A stretch of DNA of 64,000 nucleotides. Source: Gerris lacustris (lineage: Eukaryota > Arthropoda > Insecta > Hemiptera > Gerridae). Position numbers and translations under genes: made by a program. The stretch spans positions 134,917,787 through 134,981,786 of the forward strand of contig OX578276.1 of NCBI GenBank assembly GCA_951217055.1, given 5' to 3'. The notes beneath the pieces were generated by a model. It was not told where the DNA came from, made no database searches, and worked only from the letters and a program-made list of their open reading frames with translations. Positions 46,968 through 57,914 of this stretch are shown here, piece by piece (within the stretch, counting starts at the first letter, position 1; the number at the start of each line of letters is the position of its first letter).

Positions 46968-47548
46968 CTGCCAATTCGTGTGGCACATAGCTTCCTCGCA
47001 TCCTATTTTGTATTAATAATGATTTTATACGTTTACAACCTATATCGTTGTCTTATTTATTCAATTTCCTACCCGTTATTTAAACCTATCAAAATTGTTT
47101 TTATTTTTCACATTAATTAAAGTATCAATCTAGCAAAACTTAAAGAGTGCAGAGAGTTGAAATTAATCTGGGGCTACATTCGACAAACCATCCAAATTTC
47201 ATAAAAATCATTTAAGTACTTTTGAAGATATAGGTGTAAATAAAAGTATGTATGTGCTCATGGGAAAAGAAACAAATAGGCGCTGAAGGTTGAAACTTAT
47301 ATGGGACCAACAATGGGCTAATTATGACCTAACATCCAATTTTCAATAAAATCGGACGAGTAGTTTTTAAGATATGATGGTTCGCAAACATTGAGCGACA
47401 GACCGACAGACAGACACAGAACCAAAAATGTTCCTTGATGTCTGAAACGGATTTCTGTCTTGGAATTTTTGAAATCGGAGACCTAAAAAAGTTTCGTTCT
47501 TCAGAACGATCACATATAGCTTCCGTTACCTTCGATAAGCTCGGAAGC
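46968..47548 (-). mobile_element. Family C repeat, subtype 1, full length
   Basis: Minus strand: GCTTCCGAGCTTATCGAAGG, GGAAGCTATATGTGATCG, CCAAGACAGAAATCCGTTTC, GTCTGTCTGTCGGTCTGTCG, TCATAATTAGCCCATTGTTG, a GATGGTTTGTCGAATGTAGC block and GATGCGAGGAAGCTATGTGC. A 12-bp word GGAAGCTATGTG (or close variant) is present near both ends of the unit. It is followed directly by another unit. Confidence 0.8.
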
Positions 47549-47690
47549 AAAATTAAAATAGACTGCCAATTGGTGTGGCACATAGCTTCCTCGCATCCTA
47601 TCCACGTACTTTATTGATTTCATGCTTTTACAAGCCATTACTAATTGGTTTAATTGTTTCCCGTGTTCTTTTTTTAATCTGTCAAAATTA
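47549..47690 (-). mobile_element. Second family C unit, head-to-tail
   Basis: Immediately beyond the start of the previous unit lies TAGACTGCCAATTGGTGTGG and ATAGCTTCCTCGCATCCTAT, the 3-prime end of another unit in the same orientation. Only AAAATTAAAA separates them. About 140 bp is recognisable. Confidence 0.7.
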
Positions 47691-48364
47691 TTTGATTTTT
47701 GATTTTTATTTTTTTAAGCACCACAGAGTCGGTCTCCAACTCAAATTTGGCATAAATGATCTGATTGCAAAATCTACACTATAAAATTAATAACTCCCTG
47801 CAAAACTTCATTAATTCTATCTTGAGTGGTTCTGAAGAAATCGTGATGAGTCAATGATTCAGTGATAACTCTAAATTATCATGGGATAGGGTTGTAAGTA
47901 AGTTTCCTACCAATTCCTCCGTTTCCAAACAAACTCACTTCCAATGTAAAATAAAACCTGCCTCTCCCGATTTAGAATTCAATCCAATTAGGCGGAGCTT
48001 GATTTCCACCAAATTTACCCCTCTATTACTATTAACTCCCTACACCCCACCCCCCTGTAGATCAAAGTTGAAAAATCTCTAATTAGACATTGATTGCGAC
48101 AAAAAGAAGAAGCCTTATTTAAATTTAACTTTCTATATAGGAGCAGCGGTTTTGCACTTTCTCCATTACCTTCCCTCTCTCCTGTTGCTCCCCTCCCCCC
48201 TTGGTTTGAAATTGGAAATATATATTATTATTGGGTGTTTCGGTGGTAAGAAGAAGCCATTTTCAAAATATTAACTTCCTAGCTTTAGGAGTTTTGACTA
48301 GGCTCCATTCTCATTAACTTTACCCCTATTTTCCCCTTTAAGGATAGAATTTCGAAAGCACTCC
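47691..48364. other. Mixed, diverged duplication, no gene
   Basis: AAGAAGAAGCC followed by an AT-rich block and TTAACTT occurs at 48106 and 48245 with related following text, an old tandem duplication of about 139 bp. C-rich tracts near 48046 and 48188. Confidence 0.35.
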
Positions 48365-48620
48365 TCTTAGGGGGGTGACATACTTCGCCACCCGGGTAGC
48401 GCCATCTGGGTAGCGCCCACCTGGTTGATGCCACTTGCTCCCGCCACCTGACTTGCGCCACCCACTTATATGAGGGATGCAGTCAAGCCGAGATTTGATT
48501 TCCCCTATTTTTGATTGAAGGAGTAGGGGCTGAGTGGCGTGACTTGGGTGGCGACGTGTGACAGGCTCAATTGAAAACAATGGGTTGACCGGGTGGCGCC
48601 ACCTGTGGGTGGCGGCTAGA
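48365..48620. repeat. Clustered GGTGGCG / CGCCACC words
   Basis: CGCCACC or close variants occur several times at 48387-48470, and the complementary GGTGGCG several times at 48533-48616, so the block is a loose inverted repeat centred near 48500. It lies just outside the first minisatellite array. Confidence 0.5.
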
Positions 48621-48650
48621 CCGTCGGACGGTCGACCGTATAGTGCGAAT

Positions 48651-48786
48651 CACGGAAAAAATGCCCACGGAAAAAATGCCCAAGTAAAAAAAAACCCAGG
48701 AAAAAATGCCCACGGAAAAAATGCCCACGGAAAAAATGCCCACGGAAAAAATGCCCACGAAAAAAATTCCCACGGAAGAAATGTCC
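48651..48786 (+). repeat. 15-bp minisatellite, array 1
   Basis: Units of CACGGAAAAAATGCC, nine or so, with a variant block CAAGTAAAAAAAAACCCAGG near the left and a diverged right end GAAGAAATGTCC. Translations such as AHGKN repeats are by-products. Confidence 0.9.
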
Positions 48787-49198
48787 GAAATATAATTTTG
48801 ATATGTCATAATTATGTCATAATTTATGTCATAATTATGTCATAATTTTGAAATTTCATTCAAAATGTAATTTTGAATGAAATAATTTTAGCAAAATATT
48901 ATAAAACATATTAAAATTGATTTTATTATTTTTTAAATTTATAAAATACCGTTGTTTAGTCTCATCGTTTATAAGCACAAAATGAGTCAGTCTCAATTAT
49001 CATTTTCCATTTTTTAATTTTTCAGTATATTTTTATATTCAGGTACCATATTAATTTATTTTGTATTATATTTATGTATTTCACTAAAATTTGCGTAATA
49101 CCAAAATTTAAGTGAAAGTGGCGCGGGTCCTCTGTCTGGACAATATGGGCACAGAATTGAAGTATAATCACGTACGATGTCAAACAGTGACTGATTCT
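48787..49198. other. AT-rich with short tandems
   Basis: ATGTCATAATT is repeated four times at 48803-48850, followed by a hairpin TTTCATTCAAAA / TTTTGAATGAAA (48854-48882). The remainder has no recognised content. Confidence 0.6.
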
Positions 49199-51022
49199 CT
49201 TGAAAAGGAAAAAATGTTGCTAGCTTTTTTTTTTTTTTTTTTTTAAAAAAAAGACTATTCCTCCGTGGGCATTTGTTTAATGAAATTTGGAAGGTAGGTC
49301 ATAGACCTAATTTGTCTATAAGTTCCAACCGTCTGTGCTCATTGATTTGTCTTCCAAAATCTGTACCATCCTAACATTAGTTTCGACTTTTTTTGGATTT
49401 ACAAATCTTGGTAGAGATTTTATTTCAAAAGAAATTAATTAGAAGGTGTAGTTAGTTTTGTGTTTAATATTTTAAAATATATGCTAACTTATTAGAATGA
49501 TGATTGCCATACAAATCTCTATAAAGGCTATATATTATTATATTCTCGTATATTTCTATTGAAATTTACCGAGAAAAGATCATATAGTTTTACTCCTTAG
49601 TTAGTAAGATAATGAAAGTTAAAATTCATAATGCCTCCGATTTTTTTCTTGAGAATTTTTTTTAGTAAACGATGTTTTAAGTTTTTAGAATTATTTGTTC
49701 TAAAATCGGTTTTACTCTCTATTCACTGTTAAACTGAACAGTAGATTAAACTAGCCTAATCCTGAATATTTATGGTTATCTAGACAGGAGTGGGCGAACA
49801 ACTCGTAATCCTACTGTTGCATCTGAACTTTGTCGGTATACTGATGGACATATCCCTTTAGTACCTGTGGTAATCCACGGTTTATGACCCCTCTGGGGAA
49901 ATGTCCTGATTGTCCTTGGTCTGTTATTATGTTTAAACTTATCTTTTGACTCACGCGGTTCCATTGATGCTTAATCTTCAGGAAAGTATGAATGCTTCAA
50001 GGAAATACTAAACCAATATAATTTGTAGTAAATTTTATATTTAAATGTAAACCTAAGTTTAACACAGCATTCTTTTCTTTTGTCTTTCGTATAAAATCAT
50101 TTATCCATGTTAGAACTAGTACTGTTTTGAGTCTGCGTTCACATTTTATCAAACTCAAAAAAGTTGATATTTGAGATATTTTTTATGTTTTCGAATTAAA
50201 AAAAAATCGAGTACCGGGCACCTCGGAACTTTTCCTTAGCTTGGAGGCCACTAAATTGGTCTTTTATTGGTTCCTTATTTTTTACCGCTTCCAACGATAT
50301 CCTATACGCCATACTTATGTCAAAAACGTATTTATACTTTCAGTAGATTCTTACGGTAAATTGTATATTATATTTATTTCCTCTTGAAAATGGAAATTAA
50401 TAAAATGCTTTTTAATGATCTCTTAGATATGGTTACCTTAATGTACTTTAAAATTAAACATTAAGTACACAGAAATGTATGGAAATTATAAAAACTGTAA
50501 CTTCTGTGATCACATCTCCATATTTACATCCATTGATTAAATATTAGTCAACGTCGTTTAAATTAATAACTTTTTTTTTTTCAACTTACTTGTATATAAG
50601 ATCTATAGTCTATAGGGTATATAATATTTATAGTAATCAAAATTGCTATTTGAAGCATATAGAATAGCAAGGTTGATTACTTTATTATACACCCTATAGA
50701 ACTTAAAGAAGATCTTAAGTTCCGTGGCCCAGGGTACCGTTACTTTTATAGTAATATAACTGCAAAAATACAACACCCCTAATGGCTATTCCACTTAAAA
50801 ATAGGTTAAAATTTGTTTGCGTTAACAATAAACTAATAATACAAATTTAAAAACTACCATTAAACATTAAAGGTTAATTATTTTGGACATTTCTTCGGTG
50901 GGAATTTTTTTCGTGGGCATTTTTTCCGTGGGCATTTTTTCCGTGGGCATTTTTTCCGTGGGCATTTTTTCCTGGGCTTTTTTTCCGTGGGCATTTTTTC
51001 CGTGGGCATTTTTTCCGTCTAC
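49199..51022 (+). repeat. 1.8-kb tandem duplication, unit 1
   Basis: Begins at CTTGAAAAGGAAA and ends in minisatellite array 2. It matches unit 2 nearly base for base over 49255-50165 (offset about 1,805 bp) and again around 50560-50700. It contains a family C fragment at 49283-49366. No gene; a 62-codon minus-strand frame at 49776-49964 is kept open in both copies but is not recognised. Confidence 0.85.
50885..51018 (-). repeat. 15-bp minisatellite, array 2
   Basis: Inverted relative to array 1: GGCATTTTTTCCGTG units. The order of variants mirrors array 1, including the CCTGGGC variant and the GGACATTTCTTCGGTGGG end. Confidence 0.9.
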
Positions 51023-52834
51023 CCTTGAAAAGGAAACCCTGTTGCTAGAATTTTTTTTTTTAAAAAAAGACTTTTCCTCCGTGGGCATTTGTTTAATGAA
51101 ATATGGAAGGTACCTAATTTGTCTATAAGTTTCAACCGTCTGTGCTCATTAATTTTTCTTCCAAAATCTGTACTATCCTAACTTTAGTTTCGACTTTTTT
51201 TGGATTTACAAATCTTGGTAGAGATTTTATTTCAAAAGAAATTAATTAGAAGGTGTAGTTAGTTTTGTGTTTAATATTTTAAAATATATGCTAGCTTATT
51301 AGAATGATGATTGCCATACAAATCTCTATGGCTATATATTATTATTGTCTCGTATATTTCTATTGAAATTTACCGAGAAAAGATCATATTATAATTTTAC
51401 TCCTTAGTTAGTAAGATAATGAAAGTTAAAATTCATAATGCCTACGATTTTTTTCTTGAGAAATGTTTTTTAGTAAATGATGTTTTAAGTTTTTAGAATT
51501 ATTTGTTCTAAAATAGGTTTTACTCTCTATTCACTGTTAAACTGAACACTAGATTAAACTAGCCTAATCCTGAATATTTATGGTTATCTAGACAGGAGTG
51601 GGCGAACAAATCGTAATCCTACTGTTGCACCTGAACTTTGTCGGTATACTGATGGACATATCCCTTTAGTACCTGTGGTAATCCACGGTTTATGACCCCT
51701 CTGGGGAAATGTCCTGATTGTCCTTGGTCTGTTATTATGTTTAAACTTATCTTTTGACTAACGCGGTTTCATTGATGCTTAATCTTTAGGAAAGTATGAA
51801 TGCTTCAAGGAAATACTAAACCAATATAATTTTTAGTAAATTTTATATTTAAATGTAAGCCTAAGTTTAACATAGCATTCTTTTGACTTTTGTATAAAAT
51901 CATTTATCCATGTTAGAACTAGTACTGTTTTGAGTCTGCGTTTACATTTTATTAAACTCAAAAAAGTTGTTTACCGTAATGGAGGGCATCAGGGCAAGCA
52001 CAGAATGGATCAAACCACTAATTGTGTTTATCAAAATGTTTAAAATTATTTAACAACTTATACCTATAATATGTATTAACATATTAGTATAAGGATCTTT
52101 CAAGCCAAAAATCATTTGAACCAACATTAGTGTATACGATCCTAGCTTCACAGTCTAATATAGTTAATTAGATTTGCAGTAGAATTAGATTTTAAGGAGC
52201 CTTTGCAGCTCCATGTCACAGTTTTTTCTTACTTACCGTACCTTACATCCAGTAAACTTGGAAGCATTATGATCGTTCTGAAGAGAGATATTTTTTATGT
52301 CTTCGAATTAAAAAAATCGAGTACGGGGCACCTCGGAACTTTTTTAAATTAATAACTTTCTTTTTCAACTTACTTGTATATTATAATATAAGGTCAATAG
52401 TCTATAGGGTATATAATATTTATAGTAATCAACATTGCTATTTGAATCATATAGAATAGCAAGGTTGATTACTTTATTATATACCCTATAGACCTTAAGG
52501 ATCTACCGCTCTTTGAGGTTAGGAAAAACAGTAAAATTAAAATTATTCTGGTTCTAAGCAAGATATCAAAAATCTAATCACAGGCTTCATTCCTAATTTC
52601 AATTCTGCACAATTTGAGCCCTATTGCAACTTCCTATGATAAATAGTACAGGCGCCATTTTAATACGAGTTTTATCTACCATTAAACATTAAAGTTTAAT
52701 TATTTGGACATTGGAATTTTTTTCGTGGGCATTTTTTCCGTGGGCATTTTTTCCGTGGGTATTTTTTCCGTGGGCATTTTTTCCTGGGCTTTTTTTCCGT
52801 GGGCATTTTTTCCGTGGGCATTTTTTCCGTCTAC
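51023..52834 (+). repeat. 1.8-kb tandem duplication, unit 2
   Basis: Starts at CCCTTGAAAAGGAAACCC. Homologous to unit 1 to about 51970; then a private segment of about 310 bp (51970-52285) replaces a block; then homology returns at the TCGAGTACGGGGCACCTCGG block, the region around 52400-52500, and array 3. Identity is high by eye, so the duplication is not ancient. Confidence 0.85.
52705..52829 (-). repeat. 15-bp minisatellite, array 3
   Basis: Same orientation and variant order as array 2, with one unit fewer at the inner end. Confidence 0.9.
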
Positions 52835-53399
52835 CCCTGTCACAGTAGGAAGCTAACTTCCAAAATTCAAGTTTTTATAGTGCAATTGGTTCCGAAAATA
52901 TCTTATAAATCTTATAATACTGCATAAAAAATTACCGACATCATAATTATCAAGTGGATGGTATTTAGAGAACTCCTTGGTGCTGAATGGATCTTTCTAC
53001 AACATTTCATGCGGTCATATCAGTGATTCCAAAATCACTGTTGTATTTGAATATTATTTATTAATGAGTCATCTTAATTTTAGTGCGAAGAATCTTGTTT
53101 TGAAAGTATTTTTTAAAGATGATGCATCAAAATTATACTAAAAGTTCCTTTTTAAATTCTGGAGGTGACTCACTAAAATCCTAAAATTGCTAAGTTGGTG
53201 CTTTTTGTTATAGAAAATTGTATAATTTTCAATTCCATTGTTCTTATTAGAGTTGCCTTTTAGTATAAACTAAAATAAATAAATGAAATTTGATAAAGAT
53301 GAAATTTTCAGTCTGATAGTAAAACAACTAGTAAGCAACTTTGTTCAATTCCTGTTACAAGGTTGATAGTTCCGGTCAAATTATTCTTCACCAACTAAA
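52835..53399. other. No gene seen
   Basis: AT-rich; no supported feature. Confidence 0.45.
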
Positions 53400-53790
53400 T
53401 ATGAAGTTGATCTTCCCCTATATTATTCTAAGGAAGGATTCTGGGAAAGGGTTTAGGTTGGCAAGAAAGTGTCTAAGTCAGTTTAATTTAGTCAAACCTT
53501 GATTAAATGTAAAGTGGCTAGCCTTGCCCCTTGCTTTAAGGGCTTCTCCGAGATATCGATTGAGTAGACCCTTTGCCGGACTCCCTTCGACCATTCCCTC
53601 GGCCCTTCGTCTATCGAGGCATGCCCTTGTAAAAACAACATCGTGAACCCTTCGCCGAGCCCGTGAGTTATGCAAACTAGCTCGACTTTACTCCCCTACC
53701 TCACACAAACAACCGCAAACATCCTTAAGGAAGGGGACTGAGTGGAGCCGACAGTGTGAAATATTCACACATTACTCCTCCTACGAAGCA
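53400..53790. other. GC-richer island 12
   Basis: Composition shift with CCTTCGTCTATCGAGGC-type text. The 65-codon minus-strand frame 53478-53675 is arginine-rich and unrecognised. Confidence 0.4.
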
Positions 53791-54586
53791 GTAGTTGTAC
53801 GTTTCTAAGCTATACCATGCCATATAATCATTAATCAATCTCAAGAAGAGACTCACTTGTTCGAACTCAAGAGCCAAAGACACGCAGATACCTCTTTACT
53901 TACCTGATTTACTTTATTATATAAGTTGCCCTGCAAAACAAGAACGCATTATAGTGTTGATTTTTTTCTGCTAAAAAAGTGATTATTTCACCAACGCGAG
54001 ACCAAAAAGCATTATGTCGACCTATTTAAGCTGTACATCTTGTCCTCCAGTTTTTTTCCAAGAAACTCTACGCATAAAAACTAAAATATGTAAAGCAGAT
54101 TTTTACGTGAAAAACACCTTCAGCCTTTACCGTGATATGCTATAAAACTTAAATAACTAAGAATACAGTTTTTCAAAATCAAAACCTACGTTTTTCGTTA
54201 ATGTTTTTAAAAAATCCATCACATTTTGATTACAAACGTATAAAAAACTAAGAAACCAAAATACAAACATAATAATGATGTTAAATTAAGAGTAGACCGG
54301 TTAAGTCAAAAGTTTCTCCCCTGAAACCTGAGTCAAGAGAATTATAATAATTCAGAATTCATGTTCATGTTAAACATATAAATGTTTTAGAAACGTTATT
54401 AGGAACATTTATTTCCAATTGAATTGAATCTTAGCGAATTTAGAGGTGGCAAGGTAAAAAGCCAACTGAATTGAAACGGAAACGCATGCCAAAGAAAAAA
54501 AAATGCACAGAAAATTAAGACAGGCTTCACCGTAACATTGGGCAAGCTAAACTTCCCAGAATTATTGAGGGGCGTGAGGGACAATG
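53791..54586. other. No gene seen
   Basis: AT-rich; no supported feature. Confidence 0.45.
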
Positions 54587-54697
54587 TTAAAGCCCCCATA
54601 AATGGTCAAAATATTGTTTGATATTTGACGTGTATTGCCTAAATTTGCCCGACATCATGTTTGCGCAAAATGTTTGATCGCGTATTGGGGCCTTTAG
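54587..54697. mobile_element. 111-bp MITE with GC-rich termini
   Basis: The left end TTAAAGCCCCCATAAATGGT and the right end GATCGCGTATTGGGGCCTTT are inverted copies with mismatches, and TTAAA/TTTAG flanks look like a short duplication of TTA type. The GGGCC-type ends fit PIF/Harbinger MITEs. Confidence 0.5.
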
Positions 54698-55503
54698 TGT
54701 AAATCAGTTCAGAAATTTGGCTTGTTAACTTGTTAGGCTTGTTATCTTCCAACTATTTTATGGAAAATCAACATCGTTTCTCGGCGGATTACCGTATATT
54801 TGAGTACAGCAATGAATTAATTATCGTGCTCGTACACGACTAAGAATTAACTTATGTTTACGGTAATTATCGTGTATTTGGCAACCCTGTATACATGTTC
54901 AGCATAATAATATTGATTGTAAAGTTTTTAGGAGTTTCTAATTCCGATTCAATAGAATCATAGCAGAAGTCAGTGAACTTTATTTAATTCTTGAACATTA
55001 CTAAGAACCAAGTTTCTCACGAACAATTTATCTATTCCTGAAAAGTAAAGCTTTACGTATATCAGATGATAATCAAATTTAATAGGTTGAATAAACAGAA
55101 TAAGTTGAACAACATTGCACAAATTAGGGCTTATCAATTAAAACAGTTCCTGGAGAGAAGGATCAAAGCTTTGGATAATTTTGATATTCCAGCTTATTAG
55201 ATCCTATAAATGTGACATTTTTCGAAGTTACAGAGAAAATAGTTTTAAGAGACCAATTAAAAACGATGAAAAGTAATAAATTAACTTTTTTTTTCTTTTT
55301 TTTTGTTCAGAAATTGCATTCAAATTGGTCATCTACATCAGAAAGAGACGAATGATGCCGAAGAAGAAGAATGTTTAAGGCTAACGAAGTGTAAGAAATT
55401 GAGGTAAGAATAACTTTTTGCATCGTAAGTAATCTTTCTGAAAAATAAAAAATAATTAATAGTTTCGCTAGGTGTACCCTGTAGTAATATTTTAATGTGT
55501 TAT
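54698..55503. other. No gene seen
   Basis: AT-rich; no supported feature. Confidence 0.45.
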
Positions 55504-55560
55504 AGGCAGTTCCTTTAAGGGTAATGAGTAAGAAGAATACTCTAAATCATGTCAGCTCTG

Positions 55561-55595
55561 ACAACGTTTCGGCTATTACCAGCCATTTTCAAGCC
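55561..55595 (-). ncRNA. Hammerhead-like motif h
   Basis: Minus strand: GGCTTGAAAATGGCTGGTAA then TAGCCGAAACGTTGT. GGC/GCC helix and GAAAC intact; first box TTGAAAA deviates from CUGANGA. Confidence 0.3.
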
Positions 55596-55683
55596 TTAAA
55601 ATAACAATTTATTTATTGAAAGCATGACAATTAATATGATATTACAATTAGATATGCTTTCAATAAATAAATCGTTATTTTTA

Positions 55684-55718
55684 GGCTCGAAAATGGCTGG
55701 AAATAGCCGAAACGTTGC
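55684..55718 (+). ncRNA. Hammerhead-like motif i
   Basis: GGCTCGAAAATGGCTGGAAA then TAGCCGAAACGTTGCC. Mirror of motif h with the same helix and GAAAC box. Confidence 0.3.
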
Positions 55719-55775
55719 CAGAGTTGACATGATTTAGAGTATTCATCTTACTTATTACCCTTAAAGGATCTGCCT

Positions 55776-56226
55776 GCGACATTAAATTAATATAAAATTA
55801 ATCGAATTATGTTTACAGGGTGTAAAAAAAGATTTCTTTTTCGAATGAGGTTTTCTCATACTTTCCTTGTATCGTGTGGACACCGCACCGTACCCGTACA
55901 GTGTTCTGATTAGTTCCCATTCTGTATTACTTGCACCGGCTATACCACATAAGCTTAAGTGTTAAGAAATGCCATATATTTTTATATTTTAAAGAAATGA
56001 TGACTCAGTTACTAATAAACAAAGTCTTTAGTTCGTATCAATGATTATGTTTATCCCAACGTTTCCAATTCATTGTAGGAATTAATCTTAGGAATGAAGG
56101 ATTAGTCAAGTCTACTGTAAATAGCTCATAGAGAATGAACCTTTCAATCAGTTTGAAGCATAATTTACGGATTATTTTACGCCCTTGAATTAACAGATTA
56201 ATATGTAATATTGTTTTGGTTATTTC
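55776..56226. other. No gene seen
   Basis: An ACAGGGTGTAAAAAAAGA string at 55816 resembles a mariner-type terminus, but no partner was found. A minus-strand frame at 56038-56241 runs into the next TIR and is unsupported. Confidence 0.35.
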
Positions 56227-57445
56227 AAGCCGACCATACACGATGCGGTATACCTGACAGGTGAACTTGTACAGGTTTACCTGTCACACACAGTAAGGTA
56301 TTTAAACCATCGCGGTTTCGGCTCAGGTCTCAGTTGACACAATGGCTTCTACATGGAATGCAATCGCGCTGGTCGGTTTGTTACTTGTTAGAAACAAGAA
56401 AAAATAAAGAAATATCTTGAAACCACAGAGTTCTCCCCCCCCCCCCTTATTTCTATACCCCCTTCCATAAATCAATTAAAATTTTTATTTTTAAAAAATC
56501 CTAATTACTATTTGACTCCGACTACTGAAGGAGCATTATTAAATGTCAATTTTCCCAATATAGGAGAGGGGTATTTTTCTTGTGTTTTATTACAGCGTTT
56601 CAAAGAAGTAGTGATAATTGTGATAGTAAGGGGACATGGTTTAAATCAGTATACAGCCACCATTTTTTAACTAAACGACCGATTGAAAAACCATATAGCA
56701 AAAGTTTTTTGTGATATAAAAAAAAAACTAACTTCAAAATTTGAAAGTTCTAGAGCGGGTTCCGGATATTGTCATGGCCAAATTTTCATATAAATAGCCA
56801 CAATCTTAATATAAAATAAAATATTGAAAAAACATTTTTAATAAAAGCCTAGATTTATAGAGAAAATTAATTTTTAAAAATTGCATTATCATAGTGAAAC
56901 AGGTTCCAGAGGTATCGCTTTGACAAATTTTGCATATATATTAGGTATATAAAATATCATATATTTAATAATATAATTTTTTTGTAATATATAATATACG
57001 AGCCCTTAGTAAGGCCCTTGGTGACGGGCTTAATTTTTGTACTTAGAAAAAAGTAAAACTAAGTAAATTAATTTAGATAAGTTATTATATCTATTTAAAG
57101 ACCAGCAAATCAAAACAAACATTTATTTTTATTGGAATAAATATGTGGTTACCTTAGCGTAGCAATAACAAATCATTTCGAGGCGCGTCGGCGTCGTCGG
57201 GACAATACTCGATTATAATAATGATTTGTATAATTCTGAAGTATAATTAGCTCAACCTAAACCCTAAACCTGTGCAGGCGAGTCCCACACACGCTCCGGT
57301 CTGCACACCTGCGCAGGTTGGAAGAATCGAATTTCAATTCTTCTCAGGTGACCTGTGCAGGTTTGTCAGACTTGATAGCACACACGCTCCGGTTTGACTG
57401 TACAGGTCCACCTGTGAGGTATACCGCAACGTGTATGGCCGGCTT
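56227..57445. mobile_element. Harbinger-like element with 48-bp TIRs
   Basis: The left end AAGCCGACCATACACGATGC, GGTATACCTGACAGGTG and TTGTACAGG are matched in reverse complement by the right end CTGTACAGGTCCACCTGTGA, GGTATACCGCAACGTGTATG, GCCGGCTT. The right subterminal region carries a duplicated CACACACGCTCCGGT block and four CAGGTG-like words. No clear target duplication. Length 1.2 kb, so non-autonomous or heavily deleted. Confidence 0.7.
56342..56470 (+). pseudogene. Possible transposase N-terminal remnant
   Basis: An ATG 115 bp inside the left TIR opens a 42-codon frame beginning MASTWNAIALVGLLLVRNKK, then interrupted by a C-run. Position and hydrophobic-then-basic start fit the beginning of a transposase, but no catalytic region follows before the right end. 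A chance frame is possible. Confidence 0.2.
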
Positions 57446-57912
57446 TACGTGGAGAGACAGTTTCTTTGAATCCATTAAGGTAAGCTCTATCTTATAACAA
57501 AGCTCTAATTCCTATAAAAAACTGATTAGTTGCCAAACTTAGGGAATTAGTTGCCATTATATAGTTAATTCTAGTTTCTATACAATTGAGTTTTTAAGTA
57601 TGTTTGTGTAAGGATGAGAAAAAAGAATTAAAAAAGGTAAGTTGAAGTGGAGTGTGAGGTATGCAAATGAAGTAAGAGGGTCGTAGACAGAGAAGGGGAA
57701 AAGAGAGGTAATATAGACCCGTAGCTCACTCTAGTAGAGGGTTGAGGAACTAGAAACCCTCTACTGTACTCGTCTGCTCCTAGCGGAGAAACTTCAAACT
57801 AATTAAAATACACAGACGACAAGTGGACAGGGTAGCCCCTAACTCCCCACATTACACGTAGCTAAATAGGTTTCCATTATCTTTTCTAATTTAAATTTTT
57901 AGGTTTTAATAT
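57446..57912. other. No gene seen
   Basis: 57640-57860 is slightly GC-richer. No supported feature. Confidence 0.4.
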
Positions 57913-57914
57913 TA

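Larger units (their letters stand above)
55504..55775. repeat. Inverted repeat carrying two hammerhead-like motifs
   Basis: Arms of about 130 bp: AGGCAGTTCCTTTAAGGGTA pairs with ACCCTTAAAGGATCTGCC, CTCTAAATCATGTCAGCTCT with a near-exact match, and ATTTATTGAAAGCAT with ATGCTTTCAATAAAT. Motif h (minus) is in the left arm and motif i (plus) in the right. A half-unit with the same order lies at 62680-62768. Confidence 0.85.

Noticed and set aside
48558..48845. Frames with AHGKN or SVGIF repeats (also at 50867-51128)
   Set aside because: Translation of the 15-bp minisatellite; 15 is a multiple of 3, so frames stay open by default.
48651..52829. Regular short repeats considered as CRISPR
   Set aside because: Units are contiguous 15-mers with no spacers, and the surrounding DNA is clearly eukaryotic.
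57250..57275. Telomere-like CCTAAACCCTAAACC string
   Set aside because: Only two partial units, inside the Harbinger-like element.
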